Shown in pieces: positions 31,983-40,956 of a stretch of DNA of 64,000 nucleotides (position 1 is the stretch's first letter; every line of letters starts with the position of its first letter). The notes beneath the pieces are model-generated. The model searched no databases. It was not told the DNA's origin and saw only the letters and a list, made by a program, of their open reading frames with translations. A program made the translations under genes and the position numbers. Origin of the DNA: Vibrio fortis (GTDB taxonomy: Bacteria > Pseudomonadota > Gammaproteobacteria > Enterobacterales > Vibrionaceae); assembly GCF_000695685.1 (NCBI RefSeq), contig NZ_JFFR01000002.1:806001-870000 (forward strand), in the 5' to 3' direction.

Positions 31983-32723
31983 TTACCTCGCGTGAATACT
32001 AAATTTACGTTCAACTAGCTTTAACAGGCCGGTTGAAACACTGGTAAAGAATAAGAAAATCAGTGCGACTGCCATGTAGAAAGTAAATGGCATCTTAGTT
32101 GAACCTGCCGCTAGCGCACTGACTCGCACCATATCTTCTAGGCCGATGATCGATACCAGAGCGGTCGTTTTTAGCAGTACGAGCCAGTTGTTACCAAAAC
32201 CAGGCAATGCATGACGAATCATCTGAGGAAGCAAGATACGATGAAATGCCTTCACAGGGCTCATGCCGTAAGCTTTTGCAGCTTCCATTTCACCCGCGTC
32301 AACGGCCATGATCGCACCACGGAACGTTTCTGCCATGTACGCACCGAAAATGAACCCAATGGTCAATACACCTGCTACAAATGGGCTAACATCGATGTAG
32401 TCAGGCAAGTATGAGGTCCATTCATGGTTCGGATCGCTTGAAGTGAACCACTCGTTAAGCCACTCATTGATGGAATACAAACTGTTGTTTAAAAGGATCT
32501 GTCCACCAAAGAAGATCAACATCATCAATACGAGGTCTGGAATGCCGCGAATAATGGTGGTGTAAAGTGTGGCAATGGCTCTTGCCCATCGATAAGGTGC
32601 TAATTTTGCTAATGCGCCTAACATCCCTAGCACCATAGCTAGAAATAGCGAAAGCAACGCAACCTGAATTGTGAGTACAGCTCCATTAAGTATCGAAGCT
32701 TCATACCCTTGTAAATCAAACAT
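31983..32723 (-). CDS. Basic amino acid ABC transporter, permease (ArtQ/HisQ type)
   Basis: A 246-residue permease, partner of the downstream one. The EAA loop is AGEMEAAKAYGMSPVKAFHRILLPQMIRHALPG. The ATG at 32723 (MFDLQGYEAS) was preferred to a TTG four codons upstream. The insertion before the EAA loop (LNEWFTSSDPNHEWTSYL) makes it slightly longer than E. coli ArtQ. It lies third in an operon with the order ATPase, binding protein, permease, permease. Confidence 0.9.
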   Translation of the reverse strand: MFDLQGYEASILNGAVLTIQVALLSLFLAMVLGMLGALAKLAPYRWARAIATLYTTIIRGIPDLVLMMLIFFGGQILLNNSLYSINEWLNEWFTSSDPNHEWTSYLPDYIDVSPFVAGVLTIGFIFGAYMAETFRGAIMAVDAGEMEAAKAYGMSPVKAFHRILLPQMIRHALPGFGNNWLVLLKTTALVSIIGLEDMVRVSALAAGSTKMPFTFYMAVALIFLFFTSVSTGLLKLVERKFSIHAR

Positions 32724-32802
32724 AATGAATTCCAACAGAACAGCGAAAAAGTTGGGAGAGATAGGGAGAGATGTGCTCTCTCCCTAGAGTCTTCTCAGGA
32801 TA

Positions 32803-33573
32803 TTACTGACCGTATACGTCGTAGTTGAAGTATTTAGCCGCGATATCTTGGTAAATACCCTTTTCACGTAGCGAGATGATCGCTTCGTCTAGTTTCTTAG
32901 TTAGGTCTTTGTCTTGCTTACGTACCGCGATACCAAAGCCTTCACCGAACCATTTTGGATCTGTTAGAGATGGACCAACAAACTCGTACGCTTCACCGCC
33001 CGCTTTGTTTAGAACACCTTCTTCAAGTGCTGACGCATCACCCAGTACCGCTGCAACACGGCCGTTTGCTAGGTCAAGGTAAGCTTCGTCGAAAGAACCG
33101 TAACGAACGATGTCTACGGTGTCACCGTAGTTGTCTGTTAGGTATTTGTCGTGCGTCGTTGCACGTTGTACCGCAATTTTTTGACCGCTTAGGTCGTCAA
33201 AGTTAAGACCAGCGCCCTTTTTCGCGATGAATTTGTTTGGAATAAGTGCGTATTTACCTGTGAAGTCGATCTTCTTCTTACGCTCTTCAGTGATAGACAT
33301 TGCCGCAATGATCGCATCATATTTACGAGCTAGTAGAGAAGGAATAATACCATCCCAGTCTTGAGCAACGATCTTACATTTCACTTGCATCTCAGTACAA
33401 AGAGCATTTGCCATATCCACGTCGAAGCCTTTTAGAGAGCCGTCAGCTTCTGTCCAGCTAAATGGAGGGTAAGCACCTTCAATACCAAAACGAACTGTTT
33501 TCCACTCTTTTGCTTGAGCTACGCCAGTTGCAGCAGTTGCAGCAAGTGCTGCTACCAGTAACCACTTTTTCAT
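32803..33573 (-). CDS. Basic amino acid-binding periplasmic protein (HisJ/ArgT/AotJ type)
   Basis: A 256-residue precursor with signal peptide MKKWLLVAALAATAATGVAQA. The mature protein begins KEWKTVRFGIEGAYPPFSW and contains GFDVDMANALCTEM, SMSITEERKKKIDFT and the C-terminal KYFNYDVYGQ; these resemble HisJ, ArgT and AotJ rather than E. coli ArtI. It should bind arginine, ornithine, lysine or histidine. The gene order is that of artPIQM, so naming by order and naming by sequence disagree; no symbol is given. Confidence 0.88.
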   Translation of the reverse strand: MKKWLLVAALAATAATGVAQAKEWKTVRFGIEGAYPPFSWTEADGSLKGFDVDMANALCTEMQVKCKIVAQDWDGIIPSLLARKYDAIIAAMSITEERKKKIDFTGKYALIPNKFIAKKGAGLNFDDLSGQKIAVQRATTHDKYLTDNYGDTVDIVRYGSFDEAYLDLANGRVAAVLGDASALEEGVLNKAGGEAYEFVGPSLTDPKWFGEGFGIAVRKQDKDLTKKLDEAIISLREKGIYQDIAAKYFNYDVYGQ

Positions 33574-33681
33574 ATCCCTACTCCTGTGATTTAGATATTT
33601 TTTAATGTTGTGTTTATAGTTTGGTTGTTGTGTTTATTACACAGCACCGCCTCATACCTTGATAGCGATACTCGCAATACG

Positions 33682-34452
33682 TTAATAAATCGATGAGATA
33701 AACTGTTGTAGACGTTCAGACTCAGGGTTAGTAAAGAGTTTAGCTGGATCGCCCTGCTCTTCCACTAGACCTTGGTGTAGGAACATCACATGATTAGAAA
33801 CATCACGTGCAAACGCCATTTCGTGCGTTACCACCAGCATGGTTCGACCTTCCTCAGCCAAATCACGCATAACACCCAATACTTCACCCACAAGTTCAGG
33901 GTCAAGCGCCGATGTCGGTTCATCAAACAGCATTACTTCAGGGTCAACCGCCAATGCACGCGCGATAGCGGCACGCTGTTGTTGACCACCAGAAAGGTGA
34001 CCAGGGTAATAATCTTTACGCTCGTACAGCCCTACTTTTTTGAGAAGCATCTCTGCGTTTTCAATCGCTTGTGCTTTAGGAACACCCAGTACATGGACAG
34101 GTGCTTCAATAACATTCTCAAGAACAGTTAAGTGAGACCATAGATTGAAGCCTTGAAAAACCATCGCCAAGCGAGAACGGATTCGCTGAACTTGTTTTTC
34201 ATTGGCAGGAACTGATTCACCAAGGCGGTTGTTTTTCATTTGGATAAGTTCTCCGTTTACCCAAATCTCACCGGCAGTTGGTGTTTCTAGAAGGTTGATA
34301 CAGCGAAGAAAGGTACTCTTGCCAGAGCCAGAGGAACCGATGATTGAAACCACGTCCCCTTTATGTGCAGAAAGCGAAATTCCTTTTAAAACTTCATTTT
34401 GACCAAACGTTTTGTGTAAGTCCTTTATATCCAGCGCTGGTACATCTTTCAT
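33682..34452 (-). CDS. Basic amino acid ABC transporter, ATP-binding protein (ArtP/HisP type)
   Basis: A 256-residue ATPase: Walker A GSSGSGKST, signature LSGGQQQRAAIARALA, Walker B VMLFDEPTSALDPELV and the switch histidine in VVTHEMAFARDV. Length and the NLWSHLTVLENVIEAPVHVLG segment match HisP/AotP. The ATG at 34452 has a GGGAGAG ribosome binding site; the frame extends 30 codons upstream without a family match. It is the first gene of the operon. I searched the upstream 230 bp for an ArgR box and found no convincing one. Confidence 0.92.
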   Translation of the reverse strand: MKDVPALDIKDLHKTFGQNEVLKGISLSAHKGDVVSIIGSSGSGKSTFLRCINLLETPTAGEIWVNGELIQMKNNRLGESVPANEKQVQRIRSRLAMVFQGFNLWSHLTVLENVIEAPVHVLGVPKAQAIENAEMLLKKVGLYERKDYYPGHLSGGQQQRAAIARALAVDPEVMLFDEPTSALDPELVGEVLGVMRDLAEEGRTMLVVTHEMAFARDVSNHVMFLHQGLVEEQGDPAKLFTNPESERLQQFISSIY

Positions 34453-34637
34453 GCGCTTTCTCTCCCAAGTTTGTGTAAATGCAAGGTACTCCGACCTTTT
34501 CATGCGATACAAACTAGCACCCAACGCAGCAACATGCAACAAATTATTAACCTATCATTTAGGAATAAATAGCACTTCACTCTGACTTATTATGCACTAG
34601 GTAGCGTTTTCCTCTCAATTCGATGAATAGTAGTTAT

Positions 34638-34664
34638 AAAAAAGCCCCGATTAACGGGGCTTTT
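34638..34664 (-). terminator. Terminator of the poly-glycine lipoprotein gene
   Basis: AAAAGCCCCG / CGGGGCTTTT stem, loop ATTAA, with an A-run on the plus strand that gives the U-run for the minus-strand gene. Confidence 0.9.
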
Positions 34665-34682
34665 ATGTTTTATTTTTGTTAA

Positions 34683-36155
34683 CTAGGTATCATCACGACT
34701 TAACTTCAACGTTTCTTGCTGAGAGCGTTTTATTTGGTTATCTCTTACTTCTTTTGAAGTAAAGAGCATACCCATGACATCTTGAGAGGTGTCAACGCCA
34801 GAGCCGTTACGGAAGTCCATTACGAATTCGTGTAGCAGAATTGAAGACTCTTCTTTAGTGAACAAATAAGATTGAGAAACACTAGAATTTTGCGATACCA
34901 ATAAATCGTCGGCTATTGCAGATGGTACACTCGACATGTCAATCGTAGGTACTTGTACCCCAGAGTCTATATTTGAGTAAATAGTGTGCCTCATTACATA
35001 TGGAGTAGAGCCATTCGTCGCTCCTTGTTGAAAACTAACTCGCTGAAAACCAGTCTCCGACCCCAAGCCTAAACTTGTACTTAAGTCAATTTGCTGAGCG
35101 CCCATTGTCGGTTTTGAGTCATTAGTATTTGAAAGCGTGAACAAAGAGGTGTCATCTATAACAAGATCCCAATTTTCTGATACCGATGCACCATACTCTG
35201 CAGACCAGTTTGCTGTATTGATTGTACCTTCTACGCCAAAGGTCCATACATCGCCATTACTTAAATTAGTTGGGTGATAGAATGACGCGCTACGATTAAT
35301 GTCAACTAAATCATAATTAAACCCACCAAACACAACGTCAATGGAAATGTTAGTGAAGTTAATAAGGCTGCTTGAAACATCAGGCGTGCTCGATGTGCCT
35401 GCAAATATCATTTGATTATCAGGCCAAGAATCAAAGCCATACTGGAACAACTCGCTTCTATCTGCGGTACGATACTGTGAAACCATAGTTTTCTCAGGAG
35501 AAACCGACTTAAGTACATTAGCTCCGGTTAACTGAGGGTTTGTGCTGGTTTGCGTCTCTATCTGTGAATCAAAATAGTAAGTAACGTTAGGGTTACCCAC
35601 GCTATCACTAGCGTTTAGGTATCGTAACTCAGATAAAGTAACTTCTTGGTCATTTGATCCTGAATTAGAAATACATTGGGTGTTTGCCACAGACTGTTCA
35701 ACTGAAAGGTAAGCAGACTTAAGCTCTTGGTCAGCTTCTAGCACATCACGGCTAAAGGTAATAGCATTGATAATGGTTCCATTAGCTTCTTGTAAGGTAA
35801 ACGCGCCTCCGTCAGGAACATTTTCTAAAACCATTTCCACAACGCCATTTGATGCTTCAATCAAGCTACCATCTATGTTGCCGTTTGTATCAGAGTACGA
35901 GCCAACGATACGATCGTCCAAAGCACTACCTATACTATGATATGTAAGAACCTTCGGCGTTCCATTGTCATCAAACTCCCTATAAATAGTACAGCTGCCT
36001 ACATTGGTAGCATCAACCACAACCGGTGTTACAAAAGTAAATTGATACTTAGTTTGTGCAGGGCCGCCACCACCGCCACCGCCGCCTCCGCCGCCACAGC
36101 CAACAAGTAGTCCTGAGATAATTGCCGCTAGTGGCAACATTTGTGTCTTTTTCAT
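34683..36155 (-). CDS. Uncharacterised lipoprotein with poly-glycine linker
   Basis: I do not recognise a family. The 490-residue precursor has lipoprotein signal MKKTQMLPLAAIISGLLVGC, with C20 followed directly by eleven glycines and then PAQTKYQFTF. The rest is acidic, rich in Ser, Thr, Asn and short beta-strand-like stretches, with a few cysteines (CTIYRE, TQCISN), in keeping with a secreted beta-sandwich or beta-propeller protein on the outer membrane surface. No catalytic motif is evident. It has its own GGACGGAA ribosome binding site and terminator, and stands alone between the ABC transporter operon and the DUF3360 gene. Confidence 0.75.
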   Translation of the reverse strand: MKKTQMLPLAAIISGLLVGCGGGGGGGGGGGPAQTKYQFTFVTPVVVDATNVGSCTIYREFDDNGTPKVLTYHSIGSALDDRIVGSYSDTNGNIDGSLIEASNGVVEMVLENVPDGGAFTLQEANGTIINAITFSRDVLEADQELKSAYLSVEQSVANTQCISNSGSNDQEVTLSELRYLNASDSVGNPNVTYYFDSQIETQTSTNPQLTGANVLKSVSPEKTMVSQYRTADRSELFQYGFDSWPDNQMIFAGTSSTPDVSSSLINFTNISIDVVFGGFNYDLVDINRSASFYHPTNLSNGDVWTFGVEGTINTANWSAEYGASVSENWDLVIDDTSLFTLSNTNDSKPTMGAQQIDLSTSLGLGSETGFQRVSFQQGATNGSTPYVMRHTIYSNIDSGVQVPTIDMSSVPSAIADDLLVSQNSSVSQSYLFTKEESSILLHEFVMDFRNGSGVDTSQDVMGMLFTSKEVRDNQIKRSQQETLKLSRDDT

Positions 36156-36595
36156 CTATTTCCGTCCTGTTTGTGGCAACAGCGCGCCAAAATTTAGTCT
36201 CTACGGATGATGTAGCAAAAAACAAGCCAAGCATTAAAAGGCTTACTTGTTTTTCTAACAAAAATGTGACGGGATGAGATAAACGTCAAGTTATGAAAAC
36301 AAATTACACGTTTTTTTAAAGATTACTTATTGAGCATTGTCATTTTGTAGCTTTCTTTCACATAAACTCATAAAGTGATCAAGATCAATCACCCTAAAGG
36401 GTAAGCTTGTTAGACTCCTCGACACACAATAAGGCATATAAAAATGCCAAATGTTTCTTTTAACTTAGCTGCACAAGGCACGCAAAAACCGTGCAACATT
36501 GTGTTAATGAGTTATAAACAAAAGAGATGACGCAGTTTTGCGCATTTATAGAATTCATTTTTAGAATTACTACCAAATAAAAATATGAGGAATCT
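36156..36595. other. Region upstream of the DUF3360 gene
   Basis: This 440-bp AT-rich region contains an FNR-like site (listed separately), a GCACG / CGTGC hairpin near 36479-36496, and a 28-codon frame at 36444-36530 (starting MPNVSFNLAAQ) whose ribosome binding site is poor; it was not called as a gene. The promoters of the two divergent genes must lie here. Confidence 0.45.
36375..36388. promoter_or_regulatory. FNR/CRP-family-like site
   Basis: GTGATCAAGATCAA matches the FNR consensus TTGAT-N4-ATCAA at nine of ten conserved positions. It lies 208 bp before the start of the DUF3360 gene. FNR control would fit with the neighbouring pflB. Confidence 0.5.
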
Positions 36596-38137
36596 ATGTC
36601 AGACGTTGTCAACAATGCGAACTCTGAAGTAGAAGAAAAGAGCTATCAAGAGCTACACCGCCCTGCTTCTGAATTCGAAAGCCGCTCCGACTATCTAGAT
36701 CACGAGCTGCAAATCATGAAGCCTCGCCGCTTCGGCCTTAACCTTCCTGGTCGTGACTTCCGTTTTGAACTTGAAGACCTTGTTCCGGCGCTTGCTGGTA
36801 CTATCGGCATCATCGCGATGTACTCTGCGGTTATGATGTCTTGGGCTGAAGGTCTGACGCAAGCTTGGGATCACGTGAACCTAGGTAAAGACTTCGCTAT
36901 CGAAGTCGCTCGTGTAGAGATGCTTATTCCTGCACTACTCTTCTGTATCCTTGCTTCTGGTTTCTTCAACCCGAAAGCAAACCTTGCCGGTAACCACGGC
37001 CCAATGATCCCACTTATCGGTACCATCGCTCTTGCAGGTGCTCACCCTCTTGCATTGGCTATCCTTATCGGTGTGTTTGGTTTAATCCTGAGTTTGCTCA
37101 AAGGTGGCTCTAAACTGGTTAACCTCACTTCCGAAGGTACTGCTGGTGGCTTGCTTATTTTCTTAGGTCTAACGGGTACGATGAGCCAGATCAACTCGAT
37201 CCAAGCTTGGGCTGTTGGTCTAGAGTCTGACACAGTTGCTGCGGGTAGCATGGGTTACATTGGCCTTATCGTACTTGCTGTTACCATCGGCCTTTACGCT
37301 TTCCTTGCTAAAGTGAACAAGCGTTGGCTAGCAATTCCTGTTTGTGCTTTCACTGGTCTAGCGATTGCTCTGGTTCTTGGTGCAGGCTTCGACATTAAAT
37401 TCGTAACAGAAACAGGTCTTCCAAACCTAAACCCAGTTTACTGGTGGGGTTCTACTGAAGAAGGTTGGATGCTAGGTCTTCCAAACATGGAGCACTTCAT
37501 TGCATCTCTACCATTTGCAATCCTTGCGGTAGCAATGTGGTCACCAGATTTCCTAGGTCACCGTATCTTCCAAGAGCTGAACTACCCTAAAAAATCTGAA
37601 AAAGTACTGATGGACGTAGATGACACAATGACTATGTGTTCTGTGCGTCAAATGGTTGGTACAGCTGTAGGTGGCGGTAACATCACTTCATCTTGGGGTA
37701 CTTACATGATCCCAGCAGCGATCGCTAAACGTCCTATCCCGGGCGGTGCAATCCTACTTGGCTCTCTATGTATCATCGTTGCGATTCTTGGCTTCCCAAT
37801 GGACGTTGCGGTGTGGCCACCAGTGATGCGTGTTGCTCTTCTAGTTGGTGTATCTCTTCCTCTACTTGAAGCAGGTATGCAGATGGTTAAAGACAGCAAA
37901 GATTCACAAGCGGCGGGTATCTGTATCTTCGGCTCTGCGGTTGTTAACCCAGTTCTAGCATGGGCTCTAACGATGCTTCTAGATAACAACGGCCTGATCG
38001 GTGACAAAGAGCGTCCTAAGCGTCTATCTTTTGTAGACAAGATTGTTATCCCAGTAGGTGTACTTGTTATCTGTCTTGTTGCAATGCTTGCAGTAGGTAT
38101 GCTTGAAGGTCAATACGGCATTAAAGCTTGGCTGTAA
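36596..38137 (+). CDS. DUF3360 multi-pass membrane protein (putative permease)
   Basis: A 513-residue protein with a soluble N-terminus of about 70 residues, then eleven or twelve hydrophobic segments. I assign it to the uncharacterised DUF3360 family, common in Vibrio. Conserved-looking polar motifs within membrane segments include GNHGPMIPLIG, LTSEGTAGGLLIF and GTAVGGGNITSSWGTYMIP, which suggest an anion or nucleobase/sulphate-type permease fold (NAT/SulP-like), but the substrate is unknown. It has its own terminator and lies 342 bp upstream of pflB, the place usually taken by the formate channel gene focA. Confidence 0.78.
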   Translation: MSDVVNNANSEVEEKSYQELHRPASEFESRSDYLDHELQIMKPRRFGLNLPGRDFRFELEDLVPALAGTIGIIAMYSAVMMSWAEGLTQAWDHVNLGKDFAIEVARVEMLIPALLFCILASGFFNPKANLAGNHGPMIPLIGTIALAGAHPLALAILIGVFGLILSLLKGGSKLVNLTSEGTAGGLLIFLGLTGTMSQINSIQAWAVGLESDTVAAGSMGYIGLIVLAVTIGLYAFLAKVNKRWLAIPVCAFTGLAIALVLGAGFDIKFVTETGLPNLNPVYWWGSTEEGWMLGLPNMEHFIASLPFAILAVAMWSPDFLGHRIFQELNYPKKSEKVLMDVDDTMTMCSVRQMVGTAVGGGNITSSWGTYMIPAAIAKRPIPGGAILLGSLCIIVAILGFPMDVAVWPPVMRVALLVGVSLPLLEAGMQMVKDSKDSQAAGICIFGSAVVNPVLAWALTMLLDNNGLIGDKERPKRLSFVDKIVIPVGVLVICLVAMLAVGMLEGQYGIKAWL

Positions 38138-38217
38138 GTTGGTCTGAATACTCTGACCAAACGTATCTAGCCATCACAGCTAGATTCAAATAAACAGAGT
38201 AAATTCAAAAAAAGTTT

Positions 38218-38245
38218 GGGTGGTGAACGTCACCACCCCCTTTTT
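38218..38245 (+). terminator. DUF3360 gene terminator
   Basis: GGGTGGTGA / TCACCACCC stem with ACG loop, then CC and five T residues. Confidence 0.9.
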
Positions 38246-38346
38246 CTCAACTTTTTTTAGCATTTATTGATTTAGTTTAAGGTTTGCAGGATTTTTTTAG
38301 CGTAGTCTTGAATACATCGAAGTGAGACACCATTTAAAAAGTAATG

Positions 38347-38391
38347 ACAATATATATAATCATATGAATCCGATGTGATAATACATATTGT
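38347..38391. promoter_or_regulatory. Long imperfect dyad upstream of pflB
   Basis: ACAATATATATAATCATA and TGTGATAATACATATTGT are inverted copies over 18 bp with three mismatches, around a 9-base centre. The dyad ends 88 bp before the pflB ATG. It could be a regulator-binding site within the promoter, and it overlaps TATAAT-like sequences. Confidence 0.45.
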
Positions 38392-38479
38392 TATTAATAA
38401 GAGTGTACTACCCTATACAGGGGCGCTGGCTCAATAGCGTTAAAGTACGTGTTTTTTCTACTAAAAAGGTAGGTATGTC

Positions 38480-40756
38480 ATGGCAGAGCAATTTGCTAAA
38501 GCTTGGGAAGGTTTTGCTGCAGGTGAGTGGCAAAATGAAGTAAACGTTCGTGATTTCATTCAAAAGAACTACGCGCCGTATGAAGGCGACGAATCTTTCC
38601 TAGTTTCTGAAGGTACTGAGGCTACTAACAAGCTTTGGGCTTCGGTAATGGAAGGTATCAAACAGGAAAACGCAACTAAAGCACCTGTAGAATTCGATAC
38701 TTCTGTTATCTCTACCATCACTTCTCACGATGCTGGTTACATTGAGAAAGACCTAGAAACAATCGTTGGTCTTCAAACTGAGAAGCCACTTAAGCGTGCT
38801 ATCATCCCTAACGGCGGTATCCGCATGGTTGAGGGTTCTTGTAAAGCATACGGTGAGACTCTTGATCCAGCTGTTTCAAAAATCTACTCTGAATACCGTA
38901 AAACACACAACGCAGGTGTTTTCGATATCTACACGCCTGACATCCTAAAATGTCGTAAGTCTGGTGTTCTGACTGGTCTTCCAGATGCATACGGTCGTGG
39001 TCGTATCATCGGTGACTACCGTCGTGTAGCTCTATACGGTATCGACTTCCTAATGAAAGACAAGCAAGCTCAATTTGCTTCTCTTCAAGAGCAATTCGAA
39101 AGCGGCGAAAACCTAGCAGAAACAATGCAACTTCGCGAAGAGATCTCTGAGCAACACCGCGCTCTAGGTCAAATCAAAGAGATGGCTGCTAAATACGGCT
39201 TCGATATCTCTGAGCCAGCTCAAACTGCTCAAGAAGCTATCCAATGGACGTACTTCGGTTACCTAGCGGCTGTTAAGTCTCAAAACGGTGCTGCAATGTC
39301 TCTAGGTCGTACTTCGACTTTCCTAGACATCTTCATCGAGCGTGATATCGCTGCAGGCAAGATCACTGAAGTTGAAGCTCAAGAGATGATCGACCACTTC
39401 GTAATGAAGCTACGTATGGTTCGTTTCCTGCGTACTCCTGAGTACGATGAGCTATTCTCTGGTGACCCAATCTGGGCTACTGAGTCTATGGGTGGTATGG
39501 GTATTGACGGTCGTACACTAGTTACACGTACTAACTTCCGTTTCCTAAACTCTCTATACACAATGGGTCCTTCTCCAGAGCCAAACATCACTGTTCTTTG
39601 GTCTGAGCAACTACCTGACGGCTTCAAGCGTTTCTGTGCGAAGGTATCTATCGATACTTCTTCTATCCAGTACGAAAATGATGACCTAATGCGTCCTGAC
39701 CTAGAGTCTGATGATTACGCTATCGCTTGTTGTGTATCTCCAATGATCGTTGGTAAGCAAATGCAGTTCTTCGGTGCTCGTGCTAACCTTGCGAAAACAA
39801 TGCTTTACGCAATCAACGGTGGTGTAGATGAGAAGCTTAAACTTCAAGTAGGTCCTGTTTCTGACAAGATCACTGACGAAGTTCTTAACTACGATGACGT
39901 AATGGGTCGCCTAGACACATTCATGGACTGGCTAGCTAAGCAGTACGTGACTGCACTAAACAGCATCCACTACATGCACGACAAGTACAGCTACGAAGCG
40001 TCTCTAATGGCTCTTCACGACCGTGACGTTCGTCGTACTATGGCTTGCGGTATCGCTGGTCTATCTGTTGCGGCTGACTCTCTATCTGCAATTAAGTTTG
40101 CTACAGTTAAGCCAATCCGTGACGAAGACGGCATTGCTATCGATTTCGAAATCGAAGGCGATTACCCTAAATACGGTAACAACGACTCTCGTGTAGATGA
40201 TATCGCTTGTGAACTAGTTTCTACGTTCATGAACAAGATCCGTAAGCTTAAGACTTACCGTAACTCTATCCCTACACAGTCAGTTCTTACTATCACGTCT
40301 AACGTTGTATACGGTAAGAAAACTGGTAACACTCCAGACGGTCGTCGTGCTGGTGCTCCTTTCGCTCCTGGTGCTAACCCAATGCACGGTCGTGATGAGA
40401 AAGGTGCTGTAGCGTCACTAACGTCTGTAGGTAAACTACCGTTTGCTGATGCACAAGATGGTATCTCTTACACGTTCTCTATCGTACCTAACGCTCTTGG
40501 TAAAGACGTTGAAGGTCAGAAAGCGAACCTTGCAGGCCTAATGGATGGTTACTTCCACCACGAAGCTGGCATCGAAGGTGGTCAACACCTTAACGTGAAC
40601 GTTCTTAACCGCGACACTCTAGAAGACGCAGTTAAGCACCCTGAGAAATACCCTCAGCTAACAATCCGTGTATCTGGTTACGCTGTTCGCTTCAACTCTC
40701 TAACTGCAGAGCAACAAGCTGACGTAATCGCACGTACATTTACTGAGTCTCTATAA
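38480..40756 (+). CDS. pflB: Formate C-acetyltransferase (pyruvate formate-lyase)
   Basis: Glycyl-radical enzyme that converts pyruvate and CoA into acetyl-CoA and formate under anaerobiosis. The 758-residue protein starts [17 protein letters not shown]. The adjacent catalytic cysteines are C417 and C418 (AIACCVSPM), and the radical glycine is G733 in RVSGYAVRF, each one residue less than in E. coli. Codon use is highly biased, as for an abundant protein. The activating enzyme gene pflA lies 1.4 kb downstream, separated by an lpxR-type gene. Confidence 0.98.
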   Translation: MAEQFAKAWEGFAAGEWQNEVNVRDFIQKNYAPYEGDESFLVSEGTEATNKLWASVMEGIKQENATKAPVEFDTSVISTITSHDAGYIEKDLETIVGLQTEKPLKRAIIPNGGIRMVEGSCKAYGETLDPAVSKIYSEYRKTHNAGVFDIYTPDILKCRKSGVLTGLPDAYGRGRIIGDYRRVALYGIDFLMKDKQAQFASLQEQFESGENLAETMQLREEISEQHRALGQIKEMAAKYGFDISEPAQTAQEAIQWTYFGYLAAVKSQNGAAMSLGRTSTFLDIFIERDIAAGKITEVEAQEMIDHFVMKLRMVRFLRTPEYDELFSGDPIWATESMGGMGIDGRTLVTRTNFRFLNSLYTMGPSPEPNITVLWSEQLPDGFKRFCAKVSIDTSSIQYENDDLMRPDLESDDYAIACCVSPMIVGKQMQFFGARANLAKTMLYAINGGVDEKLKLQVGPVSDKITDEVLNYDDVMGRLDTFMDWLAKQYVTALNSIHYMHDKYSYEASLMALHDRDVRRTMACGIAGLSVAADSLSAIKFATVKPIRDEDGIAIDFEIEGDYPKYGNNDSRVDDIACELVSTFMNKIRKLKTYRNSIPTQSVLTITSNVVYGKKTGNTPDGRRAGAPFAPGANPMHGRDEKGAVASLTSVGKLPFADAQDGISYTFSIVPNALGKDVEGQKANLAGLMDGYFHHEAGIEGGQHLNVNVLNRDTLEDAVKHPEKYPQLTIRVSGYAVRFNSLTAEQQADVIARTFTESL

Positions 40757-40787
40757 TCTTATAGCTGACTAACACAGTAAAAATATT

Positions 40788-40814
40788 AGCCTCGCCAATG
40801 TGCGGGGCTTTTTT
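40788..40814 (+). terminator. pflB terminator
   Basis: GCCTCGC / GCGGGGC stem (one G-U pair), loop CAATGT, followed by six T residues. Confidence 0.87.
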
Positions 40815-40956
40815 ATATCTGCAAAGTATTTCGTGCGCTGTCTCGACAAAATGAAATGTTAAGTTGCGCAAAAATGTTTTCTTACGTTCACTTTTTTTCC
40901 ACACCAATCACCAATTTGGGGTACTATTTCGGTTCGTTACCAAAGAGTACTTTTTA

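Larger units (their letters stand above)
38138..38479. other. pflB upstream regulatory region
   Basis: This 342-bp region contains the terminator of the DUF3360 gene, a half-matching FNR sequence TTGATTTAGTTTAA near 38267-38280, and a long dyad at 38347-38391 (listed separately). No gene was found. Confidence 0.5.

Noticed and set aside
34453-34637. ArgR operator upstream of the amino acid ABC transporter operon
   Set aside because: No pair of ARG boxes with acceptable match to the consensus was found.
36444-36530. 28-codon frame upstream of the DUF3360 gene as a small protein
   Set aside because: The ribosome binding site is weak, there is no family match, and the frame overlaps hairpin sequence in a promoter region.
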